A stretch of DNA of 37,987 nt from NCBI RefSeq assembly GCF_900107585.1, contig NZ_FNQM01000022.1, positions 1 through 37,987 of the forward strand, given 5' to 3'. The number at the start of each line of letters is the position of its first letter. Within the stretch, counting starts at the first letter, position 1. Made by a program: the position numbers and the translations under genes. Positions 24,289-33,134 of the stretch are shown here, piece by piece. The DNA comes from Rubrimonas cliftonensis (lineage in GTDB: Bacteria > Pseudomonadota > Alphaproteobacteria > Rhodobacterales > Rhodobacteraceae). Below the pieces are notes generated by a model. The model did no database searches and was not told the DNA's origin. It saw nothing but the letters and a program-made list of their open reading frames with translations.

Positions 24289-25708
24289 GCTGCTTCTCCG
24301 GATGCGTCGCGCCCGACGGCGGTGGCCTGTTGGTCTCGTCAAGCGGCAGCGACAGCTCGGTGACGGTGCGGTTTCCGGCGCGTTGGGGCGGGACGAACCG
24401 TGCGCCGATGGCCCGCGCGCGGTCCATGATGCCGATCAGACCGTAACTCGGCTCCGTCACGCCATTGGGTGGCCCGCGCCCGTCGTCGATGACGCGGACG
24501 ACGAGGCGGCGCGGCGCTGGTCCGGCCTCCGGGGCGAGCTCTATGCGGACCTGCTGCGCCCTGCCGTGACGCACGGCGTTGAGCACGCTCTCCTGCGCGA
24601 ACCGATAGATGCAGAGGTCGACGACTTCGCCGAGCGACAAGGGTTGCGCCACCACCTCAATGCGGGTGCTCGGAGCTATGTCCATGAAGGAGCAAGCCAT
24701 CTCGCCGAGCATCTCGTCAAGGGACGCGTCGCCGGGCAGCATGGGTCGCAGGCTCGCGATCGCCGAGCGCGTCAGCCGCTGGAGGGCCTCGGCATGGCGC
24801 TGGAGCGCCCCAAGCGCCTCGCAGAGCGGGGCGGCGAGCATTGGCGGCGCGTCCAGGGCGAGCACCTGCGCGTCACGCAGCGCGACGCGAAGGGCGAATA
24901 GGCTCGGCCCGACGCCGTCATGCAGGTCGCTTGCAAGTTGGCTGCGCTCCGCCTCGCTCAGCGTCAGTAGCCGCCGCTGGAGACGCTCGTTCTCGCGCTG
25001 CTCGCTTTCGAGATGGGTGGCGAGCGCGTTCACGCCCTCGGCCAGCGCGGCGAATTCGGACAGTCCCTGTTCCGGGGCGCGCGCCGTGACGTCGCCCGCC
25101 CGGAGCCGGTCTAGCGCGTCGCGGCAGACGCCGAGCCGTCGCAGGATCGCGAGGATCATCGCGAGCGCGAAGGCCAGCGCGACCATGCCGGCGCCGGCGA
25201 TGGTCGGCATGACCAGCCTGAAGTCCTCCCACACCTCCTCGATCTCGTCCGCCGGATCGCTGACGAGCCGCACGTTGCCCAAAATGTTCGGGTAGCGCGT
25301 GATCGGAAAGCTACTCAGGCGGGGCTCGGGCGCCAGCATGGCTGCGAACCATTCCGGCGCGGCGCGCGGCTCGAGGGGAACGCCCGACCCCTCGGAAAGC
25401 ACGACGCCGATCGGGTCGGTGACGTAGGCGGCGACATGGCGCAGGTGGTCGATCTCCCGCGCCAGTTCGATCGCAGCCAGCATCGTGTCTGGCGCGTCGG
25501 AGAAGCGCGCGCTGCGCTCTTCGATGATGCCGGAGGCGATGCGGTAGGCGCTCGCGATCTCTTCCTCGACCGACCAGCGCGCGTTGGTGAGGAAGATCGT
25601 TCCGACCACGACGCTGAGCGACAGGCTCAATCCGGCGACGCCGAAAACGGCGAGCAGTCTGAGCGAGGCCGTCGGCTTGCGGTCGGGTGTGGCGGCGCCC
25701 TCAGTCAT
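24281..25708 (-). CDS. mxaY: Sensor histidine kinase MxaY-like (NarX-type, HisKA_3)
   Basis: This 475-residue membrane kinase has transmembrane segments at about 17-40 and 167-190 enclosing a periplasmic sensor of about 125 residues. A HAMP-like linker and coiled coil follow, then a HisKA_3 box LASDLHDGVGPSLFALR with phospho-His263. The HATPase domain shows RVIDDGRGPPNG and SYGLIGIMDRARAIGA. It would phosphorylate the regulator encoded next. Its start overlaps the lipoprotein stop (ATGACTGA) and its stop overlaps the regulator start, so all three are translated together. The ligand cannot be read from the sequence; a C1 signal is inferred from context. Confidence 0.8.
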   Translation of the reverse strand: MTEGAATPDRKPTASLRLLAVFGVAGLSLSLSVVVGTIFLTNARWSVEEEIASAYRIASGIIEERSARFSDAPDTMLAAIELAREIDHLRHVAAYVTDPIGVVLSEGSGVPLEPRAAPEWFAAMLAPEPRLSSFPITRYPNILGNVRLVSDPADEIEEVWEDFRLVMPTIAGAGMVALAFALAMILAILRRLGVCRDALDRLRAGDVTARAPEQGLSEFAALAEGVNALATHLESEQRENERLQRRLLTLSEAERSQLASDLHDGVGPSLFALRVALRDAQVLALDAPPMLAAPLCEALGALQRHAEALQRLTRSAIASLRPMLPGDASLDEMLGEMACSFMDIAPSTRIEVVAQPLSLGEVVDLCIYRFAQESVLNAVRHGRAQQVRIELAPEAGPAPRRLVVRVIDDGRGPPNGVTEPSYGLIGIMDRARAIGARFVPPQRAGNRTVTELSLPLDETNRPPPSGATHPEKQHA

Positions 25709-26225
25709 CGCTGGCGCGATAGGCTGCGCGGATGTCGAGCACCGCCTCGTCGTGGCTCTCGCCCTGCCGGCGCAGCACCAGATAGTGCTGCGCAACCTCG
25801 CCGAGGGTCTGATTGCGATCGTTGCCGGCGCGCCAGTCGAAGTCCTCGAGCAGACGCCGGATTGAGACGCCGCCGTCCAGTGCGCCGACCTCGCGGTGCA
25901 GCTGCGCCACGCGGTTTGCAATCATCCGCGGCGTCTCGTGGTAGTGTTGTCCGGCGCGCGTGAGCAGGGCCGCGTAGAACGCGGCGTCGCCCGTCGAGAT
26001 CCCGTCGCCGCCGCCGTCGAGCGCCGCGAGCCAGGCGCCGGGGCGGCGGTCGTCCTCGACGGTGAGCCAGTCTGGCCGCACGGGCGCATCCGCCGCCGGG
26101 GACGGCGAAGCCGACGCCGCGACCTCGGCCCTTGCGTCCTCCGCCCGGTTCTCTATCGCCCCGTCGTCGCATGCCGCGACCGACGCGGCGAGCGCCAGCG
26201 CCGCAGCGCCTCGCCACGCACCCAC
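25701..26225 (-). CDS. mxaZ: Lipoprotein MxaZ-like
   Basis: This 174-residue putative lipoprotein has a short basic start, the hydrophobic stretch [14 protein letters not shown] and a lipobox Cys, followed by an Ala/Glu/Asp-rich tether. The mature part has [36 protein letters not shown] and [25 protein letters not shown] at 26225 is chosen because GGAGGA ends eight bases before it; the in-frame GTG at 26240 overlaps that site. Gene order matches mxaZ of Paracoccus, whose role is not well defined. Overlap with the kinase suggests that it takes part in sensing. An MxaH-like protein is an alternative, since that is also a small exported protein of mxa loci. Confidence 0.55.
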   Translation of the reverse strand: MGAWRGAAALALAASVAACDDGAIENRAEDARAEVAASASPSPAADAPVRPDWLTVEDDRRPGAWLAALDGGGDGISTGDAAFYAALLTRAGQHYHETPRMIANRVAQLHREVGALDGGVSIRRLLEDFDWRAGNDRNQTLGEVAQHYLVLRRQGESHDEAVLDIRAAYRASDD

Positions 26226-26345
26226 CGCCGCTTCCTCCACACTTGGTCGCGTCCGTCATTCAAGGACGACGCTTTCGATACACGGTAGCGACGGATCGGG
26301 ACTGCGCAAGCAACGGGGCGGTCGCGGGCGAGTTTGCCGGCAGAT

Positions 26346-26373
26346 CGGGAAGAACTTCCCGTTCAGTTCGGGA
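26346..26373 (+). promoter_or_regulatory. Three phased CGGGA half-sites upstream of mxaF
   Basis: CGGGAAG-AA-CTTCCCG at 26346-26361 is a perfect inverted repeat. A third half-site CGGGA at 26369-26373 pairs with TCCCG at 26357-26361 as a second inverted repeat. Successive half-sites start 11 and 12 bases apart, about one helical turn. An AT-rich TGTTATTT near 26402-26409 could be the mxaF -10 element, which would put the sites just upstream of -35, a usual activator position. MxaX is the natural candidate to bind. The spacer from 26226 to 26566 otherwise holds no gene. Confidence 0.5.
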
Positions 26374-26566
26374 GGCCGGCCTACAGACACCTCACTCTCA
26401 CTGTTATTTGATGGCGGAAGCGAACGGTTGCGGGCCGCTGATCCCGCCAACCGCCCGCTCACAACACCGGAGCCGCAGGCTTGTCGGAGAGGGCGCGCCG
26501 TTGCGTCCGGTCCGTCCGCAAGCGCGCAAACCGGCCCATGACAGGTTGCAAGGGAGCGCAACGCCC

Positions 26567-28450
26567 ATGAAGCTCAATCGCAGGAACGGCGCGTCGGTCA
26601 TCGCGCTGATCGTCGGACTGACTGCCGCCGCCTCCGTCAGCGCCAACGACAGACTCGTCGAGATGGCCGACGACCCGACGAACTGGGTGATGACCGGCGG
26701 CGACTACAACGCCGGCAACTACTCGAAGATGGACCAGATCGCCAAGGACAACGTGAGGAACTTGCGCCCGGCGTGGTCGTTTTCCACCGGCGTCCTGCAT
26801 GGCCACGAAGGAACGCCGCTGGTGATCGGCGACGTGATGTACATCCACTCTCCGTTCCCCAACACCACCTTCGCGGTCGATCTTAATGAGCCGGGCAAGA
26901 TCCTCTGGCAGAACAAGCCCAAGCAGAACCCGACCGCTCGCTCGGTCGCTTGCTGCGACGTGGTCAACCGCGGTCTGGCGTACTGGCCCGGCGATGACGG
27001 CGTCGAGCCGCTCATCTTCCGCACGCAGCTCGACGGCCACATCGTCGCGATGAGCGCCAAGACCGGCGAGACCCGCTGGATCATGGAGAACAGCGACATC
27101 AAGGTCGGCTCCACTCTGACCATCGCGCCCTATGTCATCAAGGACATGGTGATCGTCGGCTCGTCGGGCGCCGAACTCGGCGTGCGCGGCTACGTCACCG
27201 CCTACGACGTCAAGACCGGCGAGCAGCAGTGGCGCGCCTACGCCACTGGCCCCGACGAGGACATCCGCCTCGCTGAGGACTTCAACCTCGCCAACCCGCA
27301 CTATGGCCAGTTCAACCTCGGCACCGAGACGTGGGAGGGTGACGCCTGGAAGATCGGCGGCGGCACCAACTGGGGCTGGTACGCCTACGACCCCGAGGAA
27401 GACCTGTTCTACTACGGTTCGGGCAACCCGGCGCCGTGGAACGAGACCATGCGCCCCGGCGACAACAAGTGGACCATGGCGATCTGGGGCCGCGACCCGG
27501 ACGACGGCATGGCCAAGTTCGCCTATCAGAAGACGCCGCATGACGAATGGGACTACGCTGGCGTCAACGTGATGATGCTGTCCGAGCAGACCGACAAGGA
27601 AGGCAATCCGCGCAAGCTGCTGACCCATCCGGACCGCAACGGCATCGTCTACACGCTCGACCGCACCAACGGCGACCTGATCTCCGCCGACAAGCTCGAC
27701 GACACGGTGAACTGGGTCAAGACGGTGGAGCTCGACACCGGCCTGCCTGTCCGCGACCCCGAATTCGCCACCCGGATGGACCACAAGGCGCGCGACATCT
27801 GCCCCTCCGCGATGGGCTACCACAACCAGGGCCATGACAGCTACGATCCCGAGCGCGAGCTGTTCTTCATGGGGATCAACCACATCTGCATGGACTGGGA
27901 GCCGTTCATGCTTCCCTATCGCGCCGGTCAGTTCTTCGTCGGCGCGACCCTCTGGATGTATCCCGGCCCGAAGGGCGACCGTCAGAACTACCTCGGGCTC
28001 GGCCAGGTGAAGGCCTACAACTCCATCACCGGCGACTACAAATGGGAGGTCATGGAACGCTTCTCCGTCTGGGGCGGCACCATGGCGACTGCGGGCGGGC
28101 TCACGTTCTACGGCACGCTCGACGGCTTCCTCAAGGCCCGCGACAGCGACACGGGCGAACTGCTGTGGAAGCACAAGCTCCCGTCGGGCGTCATCGGCCA
28201 CCCGATGACCTACGAGCATGACGGCGTGCAGTACGTCGCGATCTACTACGGCGTCGGCGGCTGGCCGGGCGTGGGCCTCGTGTTCGACCTTCAGGATCCG
28301 ACCGCCGGCCTCGGCGCGGTGGGCGCCTTCCAGCGACTGCACGAGTACACCCAGATGGGCGGCGGCGTGATGGTGTTCTCGCTTGACGGCATCAGCCCCT
28401 ACAGCGACCCGAACGTGGGCGAGTACCAGCCGAACGGCGACAGGACCTGA
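26567..28450 (+). CDS. mxaF: Methanol dehydrogenase large subunit (PQQ, calcium type)
   Basis: This 627-residue precursor has a signal peptide that ends at Ala26. The mature form is an eight-bladed PQQ propeller that oxidises methanol to formaldehyde in the periplasm. With the signal removed the key residues fall on canonical numbers: vicinal Cys103-Cys104 (ARSVACCDV), Glu177 (SGAELGVRG), Trp243, Asn261 (GSGNPAPW), Asp303 ([10 protein letters not shown]) and Arg331. Position 305 is Ala, as in calcium-dependent MxaF, and not the Asp of lanthanide-dependent XoxF. The mxaI gene downstream confirms this. AGGGAG lies about ten bases before the ATG. A perfect 12-bp hairpin follows the stop. Confidence 0.97.
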   Translation: MKLNRRNGASVIALIVGLTAAASVSANDRLVEMADDPTNWVMTGGDYNAGNYSKMDQIAKDNVRNLRPAWSFSTGVLHGHEGTPLVIGDVMYIHSPFPNTTFAVDLNEPGKILWQNKPKQNPTARSVACCDVVNRGLAYWPGDDGVEPLIFRTQLDGHIVAMSAKTGETRWIMENSDIKVGSTLTIAPYVIKDMVIVGSSGAELGVRGYVTAYDVKTGEQQWRAYATGPDEDIRLAEDFNLANPHYGQFNLGTETWEGDAWKIGGGTNWGWYAYDPEEDLFYYGSGNPAPWNETMRPGDNKWTMAIWGRDPDDGMAKFAYQKTPHDEWDYAGVNVMMLSEQTDKEGNPRKLLTHPDRNGIVYTLDRTNGDLISADKLDDTVNWVKTVELDTGLPVRDPEFATRMDHKARDICPSAMGYHNQGHDSYDPERELFFMGINHICMDWEPFMLPYRAGQFFVGATLWMYPGPKGDRQNYLGLGQVKAYNSITGDYKWEVMERFSVWGGTMATAGGLTFYGTLDGFLKARDSDTGELLWKHKLPSGVIGHPMTYEHDGVQYVAIYYGVGGWPGVGLVFDLQDPTAGLGAVGAFQRLHEYTQMGGGVMVFSLDGISPYSDPNVGEYQPNGDRT

Positions 28451-28457
28451 GTCTGCG

Positions 28458-28485
28458 GGAGCCGGCGGATCTCTCCGCCGGCTCC
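28458..28485 (+). terminator. 12-bp hairpin after mxaF
   Basis: GGAGCCGGCGGA and its complement pair perfectly around the tetraloop TCTC, eight bases after the mxaF stop. No T-tract follows, so it more likely protects the mxaF mRNA 3' end or ends only part of the transcripts, giving more mxaF than mxaJ message. Confidence 0.7.
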
Positions 28486-28525
28486 ACGTCTCACCCCCCG
28501 AACGCCACCTGCAGGGAACTCCATC

Positions 28526-29347
28526 ATGCGAATTGCGCAACTGCTCGCCGGCGCCGCGCTCAGCGCGCTCGCCTTCGCCGGCCATGCCGCCGAACCGCTC
28601 CGCGTCTGCTCATCGACCCAGGACGCGCCGTTCTCGACATCCGCGCGGGACGGTTTCGAGAACCGGATCGCAGAGGTTCTGGCGCGCGAAACCGGCCGAG
28701 ACCTCCAGCATGTCTGGATCGACAAGCCCGCCATCTACCTCGTGCATCTCGGCGTCGATCAGGGCATCTGCGACGTGGTGATCGGCGTTGACGCGGGCGA
28801 CACCCGCCTGCTCAGCAGCAAGCCGTACTACCGTACGGGATATGTCTTCGTCAGCCGCCACGACCGCGACTTCGAGGGCGCCCGCTGGCAGGACGCCGAC
28901 ACCCCGGGCTTCACGCGGTTCAGCTACCGCTTCCATTCTCCCGCCGAGACCATCCTGAAGTACACCGGCCGCTACGAAGACAACCTCGCCTACACCTACG
29001 GGCTGATCGACTTCAAGTCGCGCCGCAACCAGTACATCAACGTTCCCGCCGAACGGGTGATCGAGGAAGTTGTAGGCCGCGAAGCCGATCTGGCGATCGC
29101 CTTCGCGCCCGAGGTCGCGCGCTATGTGCGCGACTCCGCCGACCCGCTGCGCATGACGATGATCAGCAACGAGATCGAGCGGAGCGACGGGGTAATCATC
29201 CCGCTGCAGTACAATCAGGCGGTGGGCGTCGCCAAGGAGAAACCGGGCCTTCTCGCCGAGATCAACGCGGCTCTCGAGAGCGGCGCTGCGGAGATCCGGG
29301 CCATTCTCGAGGCCGAGGGCGTACCCCTTCTGCCCGCCGGCAGCTGA
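28526..29347 (+). CDS. mxaJ: MxaJ periplasmic binding-protein-like accessory factor
   Basis: This 273-residue protein has a signal peptide ([17 protein letters not shown]) and a periplasmic solute-binding fold related to amino-acid binding proteins: [13 protein letters not shown] at the mature start, [15 protein letters not shown], then [12 protein letters not shown]. MxaJ is needed for making active methanol dehydrogenase and is thought to help assembly or stability. It lies between mxaF and the cytochrome, in the usual order. GGAACT precedes the ATG. Length and segments match the family well. XoxJ is the lanthanide-system relative; the neighbours decide for MxaJ. Confidence 0.93.
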   Translation: MRIAQLLAGAALSALAFAGHAAEPLRVCSSTQDAPFSTSARDGFENRIAEVLARETGRDLQHVWIDKPAIYLVHLGVDQGICDVVIGVDAGDTRLLSSKPYYRTGYVFVSRHDRDFEGARWQDADTPGFTRFSYRFHSPAETILKYTGRYEDNLAYTYGLIDFKSRRNQYINVPAERVIEEVVGREADLAIAFAPEVARYVRDSADPLRMTMISNEIERSDGVIIPLQYNQAVGVAKEKPGLLAEINAALESGAAEIRAILEAEGVPLLPAGS

Positions 29348-29367
29348 CCCCGCATCCGGAGGAATTG

Positions 29368-29892
29368 ATGTCGCGTCTCTACACTGCCGCCGCCCTGTCA
29401 GCGTCGCTCGCCCTTTCGGGCGTCGCCGTCTGGGCCGGCCAGACATTCTACCACGTCACGGAGGGCACTCCGCTTGATCTCTCCGACGCCATGGAGGAGG
29501 GCCGCGACACCGAGGCGGTGAAGCATTTCTTCAGTACGGGCGTGAATCTCTACAACGAGAACCCGGCGGTGATGGCTGAGGCCGAGGAGGTCTATGCCGG
29601 CATGTGCTCGGGCTGCCACGGCCACTACGCCGAGGGCAAGATCGGGCCGGGTCTCAACGACGACTACTGGAGCTATCCCCAGAACGAGGAGGACGCGGGC
29701 CTCTTCGCCACCGTCTACGGCGGCGCGCGCGGACAGATGGGCCCGATGTGGGGCGCGCTGACGCTCGACGAGATGCTGCTGGCGATGGCCTGGGTCCGGC
29801 ACCTCTACACGGGCGCCCCCGAGACCGCGATTTGGCTGACCCCCGAGCAACGGGCGGCCTTCAAGCCCTTCGAACCCGGCGCTGGCGGCTAG
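29368..29892 (+). CDS. mxaG: Cytochrome cL, electron acceptor of methanol dehydrogenase
   Basis: This 174-residue exported cytochrome has a signal peptide ([16 protein letters not shown]) and one haem site CSGCH at 80-84. The likely axial Met is in GQMGPMWG near residue 130. Cytochrome cL takes electrons from reduced PQQ in MxaFI and passes them to cytochrome cH and the terminal oxidase. Acidic and loop-rich flanks typical of the family are present ([17 protein letters not shown]). ATG 29368 follows GGAGG at 29358-29362. A 7-bp hairpin separates it from mxaI. Confidence 0.93.
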   Translation: MSRLYTAAALSASLALSGVAVWAGQTFYHVTEGTPLDLSDAMEEGRDTEAVKHFFSTGVNLYNENPAVMAEAEEVYAGMCSGCHGHYAEGKIGPGLNDDYWSYPQNEEDAGLFATVYGGARGQMGPMWGALTLDEMLLAMAWVRHLYTGAPETAIWLTPEQRAAFKPFEPGAGG

Positions 29893-29912
29893 CCCGCGCC
29901 CCGAGACCGGCC

Positions 29913-29930
29913 GCGCCCCTGCCGGGGCGC
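29913..29930 (+). terminator. Hairpin between mxaG and mxaI
   Basis: GCGCCCC-TGCC-GGGGCGC is a perfect 7-bp stem with a tetraloop, 20 bases after the mxaG stop. There is no T-run. With the hairpins after mxaF and mxaI it may tune the message levels of this operon. Confidence 0.5.
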
Positions 29931-30013
29931 CGCCACCGCAGCGGCCGCCTGCGGACTATTGCAACGACGGCCCGGCGCTGCGCCGACACACCCAGACCCA
30001 GGAGGACAACACC

Positions 30014-30298
30014 ATGAAGACCCTCGCCCTCACCGCGTTCGCCTTCGCCCTCGCCGGCGCCGCGTCGGCCTATGACGGCACCAACTGCAAGGCGCCCGGC
30101 AACTGCTGGGAGCCCAAGCCCGGCTATCCCGATCAGGTCGCCGGCTCGAAGTACGACCCGCAGCATGATCCGGCGGAACTCAGCAAGCAGCAGGAATCCA
30201 TCACCGGCATGGAGGCGCGCAACGCCGCCCGCGTTGCGCATTTCAAGGCCACCGGCGAGTTCGTCTATGACGTGAAGAAGATCCCCGGCGCCAACTGA
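30014..30298 (+). CDS. mxaI: Methanol dehydrogenase small subunit
   Basis: This 94-residue precursor has a 19-residue signal peptide ending ASA. The mature part begins YDGTNCKAPGNCWEPKPGYP, with the two Cys that form the disulfide in known beta subunits, and continues AGSKYDPQHDPAELSKQQ, then a Lys/Arg-rich long helix. It wraps around MxaF in the alpha2-beta2 enzyme and its presence marks the calcium enzyme. AGGAGGA lies nine bases upstream of the ATG. A perfect 12-bp hairpin follows the stop and separates the structural genes from mxaR. Confidence 0.96.
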   Translation: MKTLALTAFAFALAGAASAYDGTNCKAPGNCWEPKPGYPDQVAGSKYDPQHDPAELSKQQESITGMEARNAARVAHFKATGEFVYDVKKIPGAN

Positions 30299-30316
30299 TC
30301 GCCTCGCGCCGAGGAA

Positions 30317-30349
30317 CCGCGCGCGCCGTCTCTCCCGCGGCGCGCGCGG
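30317..30349 (+). terminator. 12-bp hairpin between mxaI and mxaR
   Basis: CCGCGCGCGCCG at 30317-30328 pairs perfectly with 30338-30349 around a 9-nt loop, 18 bases after the mxaI stop. It is well placed to reduce read-through into mxaR and to protect the FJGI message, so the assembly proteins are made at lower level. Confidence 0.65.
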
Positions 30350-30388
30350 TCATCGCCTCTTCCGACCCTCGCAGTGGATGCGTGCTTC

Positions 30389-31423
30389 ATGCCCCAGGAT
30401 GGATCACCCCCGCCCAGTCTCGCGGACTGGCGTCGACGCGCGCTCGACGCCGAGACCGGGCTCAACGGCGCGGTGCTGGGACAGGCCCGGGCCGTCCGCC
30501 TCATCATGATCGCCGTCTTTTGCAGGGGCCATGTGCTGCTGGAGGGCGATGTCGGCGTCGGCAAGACCACGCTGCTGCGAGCCGTCGCGCGCGCGGTGGG
30601 CGGCCCGTTCACCCGCGTCGAGGGCACCATCGACCTCATGCCCGGCGACTTTCTCTACGACGCCTCGATCGGCGAGGATGGACGACCGCGGGTGGACCCC
30701 GGGCCCGCGCTCGCCCATGGCGAGGATCTGTCGATCTTCTTCTTCAACGAGATCAATCGCGCTCGTCCGCAGGTGCACGCGCTCCTGCTGCGGATGATGG
30801 CCGAACGCAGCGTCACCGCCTTCCGCGCCGAGCATCGCTTCCCGCACCTGCAGGTGTTCGCTGACCGCAACCAGATCGAGCGCGACGAGACGTTCGAGCT
30901 TCCCGCCGCCGCGCGCGACCGCTTTCTCATGGAGATCGCCATCGCCGCGCCCGAAGACCCTGCGGACCGTATGGCGCTGGCCTTCGAAACGCGGTTTCAC
31001 GACGTGGATCGGCTGATCGCGACCGTTGGCGAGGGGCTGCTGCCCTATCGCGGGCTGAACGCGGCCGCCGAGGCGATCCAGGCGCAGGTCGGGGCCAGCG
31101 ACGCTTTGCGTGCCTACGTTTTCGGCCTTTGGGAAGCGCTGCGCGACCCGATCGCCGCCGGGCTTGAGATTGCCGGCGTTGACATGGCGAGGCTGGTCCG
31201 CGGCGGCGCCAGCCCGCGCGGGGCCGCCGCGCTGGTGCGCGCTGCGCGCGTCGCGGCGTGGCTTGAGGGGCGCGACGCGGCGCTGCCGCAGGACGTGCGC
31301 GCCGTGTTCGCGGCGGTCATGGCCCACCGCACCTTCCTCGCCCCGGTCTATGAAGGGCGGCGCGCCGCGCTGATGCCTGCGCTGATCGACGCCGCTTTCG
31401 CGCGGACCCCGGCCCCGGCATGA
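30389..31423 (+). CDS. mxaR: MxaR, MoxR-family AAA+ ATPase
   Basis: This 344-residue MoxR-type ATPase has Walker A EGDVGVGKTT, Walker B IFFFNEINRARPQ, a sensor/arginine region ELPAAARDRFLMEI, and a helical lid in the C-terminal third. MoxR ATPases work with vWA proteins as chaperones; this one with MxaS, MxaC and MxaL is associated with calcium loading and maturation of methanol dehydrogenase. ATG 30389 is preferred on expected family length; GTG 30374 is an alternative, and neither has a clear ribosome binding site. The stop overlaps mxaS (ATGA). Confidence 0.92.
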   Translation: MPQDGSPPPSLADWRRRALDAETGLNGAVLGQARAVRLIMIAVFCRGHVLLEGDVGVGKTTLLRAVARAVGGPFTRVEGTIDLMPGDFLYDASIGEDGRPRVDPGPALAHGEDLSIFFFNEINRARPQVHALLLRMMAERSVTAFRAEHRFPHLQVFADRNQIERDETFELPAAARDRFLMEIAIAAPEDPADRMALAFETRFHDVDRLIATVGEGLLPYRGLNAAAEAIQAQVGASDALRAYVFGLWEALRDPIAAGLEIAGVDMARLVRGGASPRGAAALVRAARVAAWLEGRDAALPQDVRAVFAAVMAHRTFLAPVYEGRRAALMPALIDAAFARTPAPA

Positions 31424-32307
31424 GCACGGTGGGAGCCGACGCGGGCGCTGCGACGGCGACGCTCTTCGAGGCCCTGGCCTGGCGGCTGCGCGCGCGCCAG
31501 CCGGGCGCCCGGCTCGGCCGTCAGCGCGGGCGACAACGCGGGGCCGGAGACGCCTTCGCCGACGTCGCGCCGCTCATGCGCTGGCCCGACCCGCGCCGGA
31601 TCGACCTTCGGCGCAGCGCGCTTGACCCGTTCGGCGAGGTGTTCGTGCGGCGCTTCGAGACCCCGGCGGCGGTGGATGTGACCGTGCTGCTCGACTGGTC
31701 GGGGTCGTTGGCCGCCAGTGCCGCCGCCGACCGCCGCGCGATGGCCGCGATCCTCGCCGCGGGACTCGCCCAGGCCGCCGCCCGCGCGGGCGACCGCGTC
31801 TCGATCGTCGCAGCGCCGGGCGACGGGGCGGCGGTCATGATCCGCCCGCCCACCCGCCGCGCGGACGCAGACGCCATTCTCGACGCGCTTGCGGCGCTGC
31901 CGCCGCGCGGGGGCGATGCAGAACCGCTGCGCGCAGCGGCGGCCGAGACGCCGCTGCGCGGGGCGCTGGTGTTCCTGGTTTCGGATTTCGAGCTGTCGCC
32001 CGAGGCGCTCGATGACGTTCTTGGAACTCTGGATGGTCGCGACGTCGTCCCGCTCTGGCTGCGCGACACCGGGCTCGACCGCATCGCGCCGCGATGGGGC
32101 GTCTCGGAGATCGTCGACCCGGAGACCGGCGCTGCGCGGCTGGCGCTCACACGGCCAGCGCTTGCGCGCCGCCACGCAGCGGCGCGCGTCGCCGCGGCTG
32201 CCGCGCTGGAGACTGTGTTCGCCGCCCATGGCCGCGCGCCAATCATGCTCGCTGACCAAATCGACGTCGCCGAACTCGCGGCGGCGCTCGGAGAGGCGGC
32301 GCTGTGA
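31420..32307 (+). CDS. mxaS: MxaS, DUF58/vWA-type assembly protein
   Basis: This 295-residue cytoplasmic protein has the DUF58 signature region (PDPRRIDLRRSALDPFGEVFVRRFETPAAVDVTVLLD, here read across about 60-90) and a metal-site motif LLDWSGSLAAS of DxSxS type. DUF58 proteins pair with MoxR ATPases, here MxaR just upstream. Mutants of mxaS homologues fail to make active methanol dehydrogenase. It starts within the mxaR stop (ATGA) and ends within the mxaA start (GTGA), so all are translated as one unit. Confidence 0.9.
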   Translation: MSTVGADAGAATATLFEALAWRLRARQPGARLGRQRGRQRGAGDAFADVAPLMRWPDPRRIDLRRSALDPFGEVFVRRFETPAAVDVTVLLDWSGSLAASAAADRRAMAAILAAGLAQAAARAGDRVSIVAAPGDGAAVMIRPPTRRADADAILDALAALPPRGGDAEPLRAAAAETPLRGALVFLVSDFELSPEALDDVLGTLDGRDVVPLWLRDTGLDRIAPRWGVSEIVDPETGAARLALTRPALARRHAAARVAAAAALETVFAAHGRAPIMLADQIDVAELAAALGEAAL

Positions 32308-33134
32308 AGGCGCTCTTGGCGGCCTTCATTGTTCTCTGCGGCGCGGCGGCGACTGCGCAGGAGCTGGTCCATACGCCGCCGCGCGTCCATGGCTGGTGGA
32401 TGGGTGACGTGCTTGAGGAACGGCTCGCGCTGCCGGAAGGCTGGCGCGTCGATCCGGCGTCGCTGCCGCGACCGCGCGCGGTGGAGTACTGGCTCGACCT
32501 GCGCGCCGTGACGGTGGTCGAAGGCGAGATCGTGCTGGAATGGCAGACCTTCTACAGCCCGCTCGAGCCGCTTGAGCGCCGCGTGCCGCCCACGCCGTTG
32601 CGCCTGATCGGGCCGGACGGGCCGCGCGACTATTCGGCGCCTGGCTTCACGTTCGTCACCGCCCCGATCCGGCCGATCCTCGCGCCCTCGTCGCCTGACC
32701 AGCTTCGACCCGACGCGGACTTCATCGGCCAGGACGCGCGCGGCGCGCAGGCGCGCACGGCCGCCTTCGCCGCGCTCGCGCTGGCGGCCCTGGCGGGGCT
32801 CGCGCGCCATCAGGCCTGGCCGCCGTTTCGGCCGCGCCCGGCGCGGCCGCTGACGGCGGCGGCGCGCGCGGTGGCGCGGCTTGGTGATGACGGGCTCGCG
32901 GCGATGCGCGCGCTGCACCGGGGGCTCGACGCCGCTGCGGGGCGGGCGCTCGCCTCCGACGGGCTGGACGCCTTCCTGAGCGCCCGGCCGGAGTTGGCGC
33001 ACTGCGCCGAAAGACTGCGGACCTTCTTCGCGCGCTCCGACGCCGCGTTCTTCGCTGCCGCCCCCGCCCCGTCGGCGGCCGAGATTGCCGAGCTTGCGCG
33101 CGCGCTGGCCGACGCTGAGCGGGGGCGCGCGTGA
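32304..33134 (+). CDS. mxaA: MxaA, membrane protein for calcium insertion
   Basis: This 276-residue protein starts at GTG within the mxaS stop. It has a signal sequence (LLAAFIVLCGAAATAQ), a periplasmic beta-rich domain of about 120 residues (PRVHGWWMGDVLEERLALPEGW, RAVEYWLDLRAV), one transmembrane helix at about 150-165 (AAFAALALAALAGLA), and a cytoplasmic helical tail. MxaA is required for calcium incorporation in known systems. The place in the R-S-A-C-K-L order and this topology support the call more than any single motif. Confidence 0.85.
   Translation: MKALLAAFIVLCGAAATAQELVHTPPRVHGWWMGDVLEERLALPEGWRVDPASLPRPRAVEYWLDLRAVTVVEGEIVLEWQTFYSPLEPLERRVPPTPLRLIGPDGPRDYSAPGFTFVTAPIRPILAPSSPDQLRPDADFIGQDARGAQARTAAFAALALAALAGLARHQAWPPFRPRPARPLTAAARAVARLGDDGLAAMRALHRGLDAAAGRALASDGLDAFLSARPELAHCAERLRTFFARSDAAFFAAAPAPSAAEIAELARALADAERGRA

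Noticed and set aside
26567-28450. XoxF (lanthanide-dependent) assignment of the methanol dehydrogenase
   Set aside because: Ala occupies the position two residues after the catalytic Asp, where XoxF has Asp, and mxaI is present downstream.
26459-28585. 708-codon open frame antisense to mxaF
   Set aside because: It mirrors mxaF codon by codon, as expected in GC-rich DNA, and has no domain-like sequence of its own.
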